Shown piece by piece: positions 57,513 through 64,000 of a stretch of DNA of 64,000 nt. This DNA comes from Diphasiastrum complanatum (taxonomy: Eukaryota > Streptophyta > Lycopodiopsida > Lycopodiales > Lycopodiaceae): positions 31,569,777 through 31,633,776 of the forward strand of contig CM055093.1 of the NCBI GenBank assembly GCA_029204225.1, given 5' to 3'. How positions within the stretch are numbered: position 1 is the stretch's first letter; each line of letters opens with the position of its first letter. Position numbers and translations under genes: made by a program. The notes under the pieces were generated by a model, which was given only the letters and a program-made list of their open reading frames with translations, did no database searches and had not been told where the DNA came from.

Positions 57513-60500
57513 ATGAGTCTGGGAACCTCCACAGCCCTTCTTGTAATACCTCAACTTTTAGGACTGATCATCATTTTGCCATTGTTAATTATCCTGTGTG
57601 CAGCTGTGCCTCTGCCTCCTTGGAATGATGACGTGCTGGGTCTTACTGTATTTAAACAAGGGGTGCAAGATCCACAGAGTGCTCTGAGCTCATGGAGCCA
57701 GGATGATCTAAGCCCCTGCAATTGGACAGGCGTAGAATGCGATCCCAGTGATGGCAGAGTCATAGGAATAGCCCTTGATGACTTATCCTTATCTGGGCAC
57801 ATTGGGAGGGGATTTTTCAAGCTGGATAAGCTCAAATCTCTCTCCTTATCTCGAAATAATCTCTCCGGCTTCATAGATTCGGAGATTGCAGCTCTCGGCT
57901 TGCTGAATTATCTTGATCTCAGTCACAACTCGCTTTCAGGGGGCATTCCTGGTGAACTTGGAAACCTCACTTCTCTACGTTTGCTAGATCTCTCCGACAA
58001 TCTTTTCACAGGTTTAATATCCCCGGATCTTTTCGGAGCTTGCTACAGCTTGCAATCTATAATTCTATCAGAAAATTTACTGGAGGGTAGCATTCCTGTT
58101 TCAATCGGCAATTGTAAAGAGCTGCTCTCGCTAGACTTATCATATAACAGATTGAACGGAACAATTCCTTCTGCAGTTGGTTCTCTATCAAGGCTCAAAC
58201 ATATGGATCTATCGTCTAATGATATGTCTGGCCAGCTTACTCCCCATCTGGGTTCACTCCAAAATCTTGAATCTCTTTTCTTGCAGAACAATGGCTTCTC
58301 TGAGGGCATTCCACCACAGCTCGATGGTTGTGTCTCACTCCGGGTTTTGGATCTGAGCAACAATTTTCTTTCACAAGCACTGCCTGCCACTTTTTATAGC
58401 CTCAACAAAATGCTTACCCTGCGGCTTCATCGTAACTCACTTTCGGGCTGGATTCCTTCCTGGATCGGCAATCTCACGGGACTTCAGGAGCTTGATTTGG
58501 CATCAAACCGTTTTGTTGGTGAAATTCCTGACTCAATTTCCTTCTTGAGCTCCCTTCAAAGACTCTCTTTGTCTGAGAACGAGCTAAGTGGCTACATTCC
58601 CTCAACCATATCTTTAATTTCCAATCTCCAGATCCTTGATCTTAGCAATAATAGCTTTGTCGGACCATTAAGAAGCGAGCTCTTCTCGCTGCAATCACTG
58701 CAGTCCCTTGTTTTGTACATGAATAGACTCAGTGGAGAGCTACCTCCAATTGCACCTGGCAATTGTGCTTCTTTGCAAGCATTAGACTTATCTAGCAACC
58801 GTTTTGTGGGTACCATTCCTGCCCAGATAAGCCAATGCTCTGATTTGCGATTCATTAGTCTCTCTACTAATATGTTGTCTGGGGAGATTCCTTCTGCGCT
58901 CCAAATCAGCCCTCGATTGCAGTCCCTTGATCTTAGCAGCAACCAGCTGGAAGGTTCCATTCCAAACATTTTTCTCAACGCTTCATCTCTTCTGCATCTG
59001 AACTTGGCAGACAATGCTCTTCAAGGACAAATTCCAGCAACAATTTTCGAGTCCACCACATTATCAGACCTGTAAGTGCTCTGCAACCCGGCTTTCATTA
59101 CCTTGAATCCATCACTATGCTGACAACTGTGTGATACATGTCTTTCTCGTTACTTTGTTTTCATACTCTTCTGTGGCAAATCCTCCTGAACACAAAGAAT
59201 GTACTATCACAAAGTTAACCATATTTTGCTTTTTATAGAGAAATCAAGTTTCTCCAATTGACCAACACTTTTGAATTTGACCCATAAAGAAAACTATAGT
59301 ATCATCCTAGTTACTATGGACTTAGCTATCAATGCAAATTCAGGTTGCTCCTCATCAAGTATGCTACTTGTCCTTGTGGACTTGGCTATCAATGTAAATT
59401 CAGGCTGCTCCTCATCAAGTATGCTACTTGTCCTTGTCCTTGCGTAAAACACAAAGCCTAAACCGTTATGTAAACTTATTGAGAAGTAGCCAAATTCCGA
59501 TTTTGAATACCTGATGGAAATTGAATGTACCTCAACTATCACATATTTCTATGAAGGATCTATCACATTTTCCCGATGAACAAGCAACTTACCACCTTTA
59601 ATGTCACAACTATCACAATGTGTATCTCATTATCTCAGAAAATGAAAATCATATTATTTTTTCAAGAAATTTGGGAAAAACCCAATAATATTCACAAAAG
59701 TTGCAAAAATTCCATGAGTTCCTGACCAAAACAAGTTAGCTAATCTCTACCACAAATCTTTGTATGTAATTTTTGTTCATGCTAGATATATAAGCCACCT
59801 ATCAATGATTGAAGTAGTGGGGGCTACAAAATAGACATTTAATCATTCATTTTCTTTACAATGATTGAGACAAGTAGCGGTTTGCAATTCTAGACAAGTG
59901 GCAAAACTTTAGTTTTGCAATTCTACAATAGATGATTATCCATATCAAAATTTCATCATCTTCTTTTTTCCCAACATCTTAGTTCATACTTTTATCCTAG
60001 TTCAATAAAGATTTGTGAATAGTCTTTCAAAGCACTTCTTGCGCATTCTATTGCCATTGATATCTAATGCAAGTACCAATCTTTACATTGTCAATCGCTT
60101 TGAACTAATGATATCACGTAAGAGATTATTCAAGATCAGAAATCAATGATCAAATGGCTATCTAAAACTTCTCAATGATTACTAATATGGTTGTCACAGA
60201 CGCCTAATTTAACTTGGAAATTTATGTACTAAGATTGATAAATTTGCAAAATCTTGTCATTCTTTTCTTAAATCTAATATGAGTAGAATTTTTGTTGAGA
60301 ATTTGCGCATTTTGATCATGGCCATTTTCATGCTTCCCATTCGACTCCCAAAAAATTAGTTGACTCGTTCATGATAATTAAGGAACAAACTCTAATTTAT
60401 TACTTATGGAATAGCTAAAAAGTGGCATAAGCTCATGCTAGAGAGTATAATCGTTTGAAGAGAGTATACATGCATAGAAACATGCAAATTTGATTTTAGA

Positions 60501-61397
60501 GATTTTGTTTTGTATGAAATTACTATTGCTATAAACCATTGAAATGTGGCTCTTTGTTGTCAATTTATTCTAGGACATTGTTTTTTATGAGACAAATAAA
60601 TAGGGGCATTGCAACTCGCAAGTTTCAAAAAGTGGGAGTAAGGACTATGTATGATAGAGTGATAATCTCAAGTTATTGGTTCAGTTTCAAATTCATCTAT
60701 CACATATTGGATGTGTTGGTGATTAATCTTTAGAACAAATATCATTCCATTGTGTTGTTAATGCTTGTTTTTAAGTACATGTGTGTTCATCATGTCATGT
60801 GTTAGATAAAACCAAGTAATTCTTCTAGTTCTTTTGCACCCTCAAGTAAGACAACCCTCTTACTCATCTAAAGAATTCAATCACATATCATTTATGAATC
60901 CAAAAGGCTTTAGGAAACTCTCAATAGCCTATTGGAAGGGCAACAGAGCCCTACACTCCAAGACGAACTAAGCTCTCTAATGGCTAACAAAACCCAGGCA
61001 CTTGTTTAACTCCAATCAATCGTCTCAGTGGGTTTTCATGCGAAAGTATAAAGTTAAAATGTCTGTAGAGAGGTTCAAGGTTAGGCTAATCTCCAAAGCA
61101 TATACTCAACAGCATGGGATTCACTATACCAAAGTATTTTCACATGTGGCTAGACCATTGTCTTTTAAAGTGATAACAACACTAGACTATTGTCTATTAA
61201 AGTGATAGCAGCACTAGACTATCGTTTATTAAAGTGATAGCAGCACTAGTAGTTGTTGAGGATCACAAACTCAATTAAATAAACTTTGAGCCCATCACAA
61301 TACACATCTAGAAAATCAAGGAGTCCAAGTGAATTTAATAGTAAGAGAAGCAAAAATAGGGAGAGTCAAAATTGCAATGTTTTAACTAATTTCTTTT

Positions 61398-61441
<44 letters not shown>

Positions 61442-63150
61442 CTACTCCTACTAGATTGATGGGCCTGTACCTATTCATAGCCCTAATCCATATTTAGCTT
61501 GTGATTATGATTTCACTTGATAAATTGCTCATGATGCTTGTGTGGAGACTTATTTTTAAGAGACTTGGCTAAATTGTTGCAGAAGATGCTATTTACTGTG
61601 TTGGTGGACAAATTATCAGGAAAAGGCTCCGGAAGGATCAGTCCTTCATCTAACCAAGTGTTTTCTTGTTTTGCAACGGAATTGGTAACAGAGATCTATC
61701 AGCCAACCTCTTGAGTGGGAGGCTGCCTTCGGTGCTGGCCAATCTCCTTAGTCTGGAAAGACTGGATCTTTCCTGGAACAATTTCTCAGGTACTATACCA
61801 CAAAACCTGGTTCAACTGCACAACCTTTCCACCTTCAATATTTCCCACAATCGGTTGCGTGGGGAGATCCCCAGCAATGGCAGCTTCTCCAGATTCAATT
61901 CCAGCTCTTTCAGCGACAACGCTGGCCTGTGTGGATCCATTGTGAATGTTCCATGCCAACGCATTCCCTTACCAATCGTCGCCATCCCAAATTCGGTCGG
62001 TGCACCTAGTTCGGGCACAGAATCCGTTCCCCACCGTAAACAGAAAGTGCTAACAATTCTCACCCTTCTTGCCATAGTTGCAGCAGCCGTGATTGCACTT
62101 GGCATTGCGGCTGCAATACTCCTCAATCTGAGAACTCGTGCTCGTTCGGTATTCACCCAGGTAAAAGGCCATCCTGCTGAAAGCTTGCCCGTAGCTGCTT
62201 CAGGCAGTGAGGGGCTTTCCATAGCTAAGCTGGTGATGTTTACAGAAGGCATGGAGCCGAGATCAAATGAGCTCCTTCCTAACGCCAACGTGCTGCTAAA
62301 CAAAGACTGCGAGATCGGCAGTGGAGTGTATGGGATCGTGTACAAGGCAGTTCTAGCTCATGGTCGCACGGTTGCAGCGAAGAAACTGACGGCAGAAGGA
62401 TTGGTGCAATCACAAGCGAAGTTCGAAAAGGAAATTCATATTTTAGGGAGAGTGCAGCACCCCAATGTGGTGAGCTTACAGGGTTACTGCTGGACTCCCA
62501 AGCTGCCGTACATCTTCTACGATTTCATCCCCCATGGCAGCTTGTACAGACGTCTTCACGAAAGAGCCGCAGGAGAGCCTCCTCTCACCTGGCGCCAAAG
62601 GTTTAGAATTGTAGTAGGAGCTGCTTCCGGCCTCGCCTATCTCCATCACGACTGTCACCCACGGATCATACACTGCGCAGTAAATTCAAGCAATGTGTTG
62701 TTAGATGAGGACTTCCATCCGAGGATTTCAGACTATGGCCTCGCAAAGCTCTTTCCTAAAATGGATCGCCCGCAACTTAGTAGCCAATTGCAAAAATCCC
62801 GAGGGTATCTTGCACCAGAATGCGCACATAAGAACTTCAAGATGAACGAGAAGTGTGAGATATATGCCTTTGGGGTGATTTTACTGGAGCTGGTGACTGG
62901 AAGAAAGGCAGTGGAATGTGTGCAAAATGACGTTTTGCTTCTGCCTGAGTATGTGCAAGAACTTATGGATCATGGGGAGAGCTTGATGTGCATTGATCCA
63001 ATGTTGGAGAGCTATCCAGAGGACGAAGTCATGCCGGTTATAAGGCTGGGTTTGATCTGTACTTCTCATAGGCCCTCAAAGAGGCCATCCCTGTCAGAAG
63101 TAGTCCAAGTTATGGACCTCATCAAACCTCTTGGTGATGACAGTTTCTAG
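57513..63150 (+). CDS. LRR receptor-like pseudokinase (At3g28040/PXC2-like), two exons
   Basis: Exon 1 is 57,513-59,071 and exon 2 is 61,692-63,150. The intron 59,072-61,691 (donor CT|GTAAGT, acceptor AACAG|A, phase 2) falls inside an LRR and restores L-D-L-S-A. The protein is 1005 aa. I chose ATG at 57,513 because the open frame upstream has no ATG. Domains: signal peptide (1-30), LRR N-cap (DDVLGLTVFKQGVQDP, then WSQDDLSPCNWTGVECDP), about 20 extracellular LRRs to residue 590, a juxtamembrane spacer, a transmembrane helix (639-665) and a kinase domain (about 725-995). The glycine loop GSGVYG (729-734), Lys750 and Glu767 are kept. The catalytic HRD is HCA (847-849), the following Lys is Asn, and DFG is DYG (867-869). 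It should bind ligand and perhaps ATP, but not phosphorylate. Relatives in this clade are annotated probably inactive. All reading frames are intact. Confidence 0.92.
59317..59436. repeat. 60-bp tandem duplication in the intron
   Basis: 59,377-59,436 repeats 59,317-59,376 with a handful of differences (TGGACTTnGCTATCAATG through ATGCTACTTGTCCTTG). A further CTTGTCCTTG begins a third copy that stops at once. Confidence 0.93.
60955..61250 (+). pseudogene. Copia reverse-transcriptase relic inside the intron
   Basis: The plus-strand frame reads QWVFMRKYKVKMSVERFKVR, then SKAYTQQHGIHYTKVFSHVA. This corresponds to CKWVFK.K...G...R.KARLVAKGYTQ.HGIDY.E.FSPVA of Copia polymerase. About 65 residues survive. 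It is followed by the 32-bp triplication. Confidence 0.85.
61150..61245. repeat. 32-bp tandem triplication
   Basis: Units 61,150-61,181, 61,182-61,213 and 61,214-61,245 begin CTAGAC and end CAnCA (TTAAAGTGATAnCAnCA). They derive from the end of the Copia relic. Confidence 0.95.
61402..61439. repeat. (CT)19 microsatellite in the intron
   Basis: Uninterrupted CT run, 250 bp before the acceptor. Confidence 0.95.
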
Positions 63151-64000
63151 CATCAGCAGCCGCTGCAGCGTCAGAGTTGCTGTAATTATCCATGGATAAT
63201 GCACAAATGCAACCAATCTCATTCAACAACCTCCACTATCATAGACTCTTCCATATTGCCACAAGTCATCGTCACTCCAAATTTTGGGGTTTTTTTGACA
63301 TGCACATGATCTGGGCTGATCTTAAATCCGTCAGCAAAAGAACAGACGCCCTTTTGTAAGAAGCAGATGACAAGCTTAACTCTCAAATTCTGTTCTGGAT
63401 CGACACCAGGATCAACAACACAAATAGTGACTATCTCATAAATTCAGCTCAAAGCAATACAGTTGCAGCAAGTAGACACATTACTCATCAGACAGGCAGT
63501 TTTGTGCTCCTCTTGTTACACCTTTGAAAGAGGAGATATTAAATTCTATTTATTGAAAACACTTCAAGACCGACTACAGATAATCGTCAGTGAAGCTTGA
63601 TGAGTGCAAATCCTGCAGATGTAGCAGAGATGAAATCTACGACAAGAGTACTCAATATATAATGACTTGGTAGAAGCTTATAAGATGACAGTTGGCCCAT
63701 CAAAGAAGAAGCTCCACACTAAATCCTCAGTCGAATGTATTTCAAACATTTCTACGAGATAGCGTTTCATTTCTCATTCTTTTTGTTAAAGCATTTCGAT
63801 TTAGGTTCACGAGCCTACTCTCCTTGTGCAAAATTTTCTCTAGGAAGTGGGAAATCCTCAAGAGCCAAGATTGTGCTCACTTTCCCTTTTTTTCATCTCA
63901 CAACTCAATGGATGGTACACGGCAAATTCGCCTATTTTTATGTTGCTTATAAAGCATAATTTGTTACTTTTTTGAGAGCACATGGGCAAAAAATTCAATG
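63151..64000. other. 3' untranslated region and downstream intergenic DNA
   Basis: The first few hundred bases after the stop are expected to be 3' UTR of the receptor pseudokinase; no definite polyadenylation signal stands out. The two overlapping frames at 63,692-63,959 have no recognisable motif and I do not call them. Confidence 0.4.

Larger units (their letters stand above)
59072..61691 (+). other. Intron of the receptor pseudokinase (2620 bp)
   Basis: GT-AG intron with A/T-rich content. Besides the three repeats and the Copia piece listed separately, I see nothing coding in it. It is long because of inserted repeats, not because of an additional gene. Confidence 0.88.

Overview
The window looks like nuclear DNA of a land plant. 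It carries GT-AG introns, a leucine-rich-repeat receptor kinase with plant architecture, a DOG1-type terminal exon, and a dense layer of old, mutually nested plant LTR retrotransposons whose primer-binding sites match initiator-Met tRNA (TGGTATCAGAGC). Perfect CT/GA microsatellites and intergenic DNA rich in A+T fit the same picture. I cannot fix the lineage from the sequence alone. There is no bacterial or organellar gene content.

Layout. 0.5-0.9 kb: last exon of a DOG1-domain gene (+). 1.8-2.3 kb: foldback repeats around a Copia fragment. 4.4-5.5 kb: a spliced minus-strand gene ending in a possible ParB/sulfiredoxin-like fold. 5.6-6.4 kb: CT microsatellite, tandem repeats and a G-run-rich minisatellite. 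6.4-19.2 kb: a large plus-strand Copia element with diverged LTRs, split in reverse transcriptase by about 6.6 kb that includes a second, minus-strand Copia with two 270-bp LTRs. 19.2-20.1 kb: a 215-bp perfect CT tract joined to the 5' end of another minus-strand Copia. 21.1-24.6 kb: a decayed Ty3/Gypsy pol (-). 25.3-29.2 kb: a non-retroelement island, consisting of a repeated-motif upstream region, a histone-H3-like reading frame running into a Ulp1/SENP-like (C48) protease, and a convergent, uninterrupted three-exon gene of unknown function. 29.3-32.3 kb: Copia (+) with a tiny tRNA-like SINE inside. 35.1-38.0 kb: Copia (-) with an inversion breakpoint in integrase. 38.4-38.9 kb: a second, broken Ulp1-like remnant sharing an intron position and phase with the first. 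39.8-42.6 kb: Copia (+) related to the LTR at 20 kb. 42.6-44.9 kb: AT-rich, almost empty. 44.9-45.3 kb: ten copies of a 15-bp palindrome. 45.4-51.5 kb: two minus-strand Copia elements back to back. 53.6-56.8 kb: hairpin, duplications, a GC-rich element with an 83-bp higher-order minisatellite, a second SINE copy, and a 100-bp tandem repeat. 57.5-63.15 kb: an intact two-exon LRR receptor pseudokinase (+), 1005 aa.

The only protein genes I would call probably functional are the receptor pseudokinase, the DOG1-domain exon (its gene begins outside the window), the 28.1-29.2 kb gene, and perhaps the 4.4-5.5 kb gene. Every retroelement reading frame carries stops, frameshifts or deletions.

The items most likely to be new are the H3-like/Ulp1-like composite with its neighbour and second Ulp1 remnant, the 86-90 bp tRNA-like mini-SINE with perfect 15-bp target duplications at two sites, and the palindrome array at 45 kb. 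Nothing here was checked by database search; family assignments rest on motifs read by eye.
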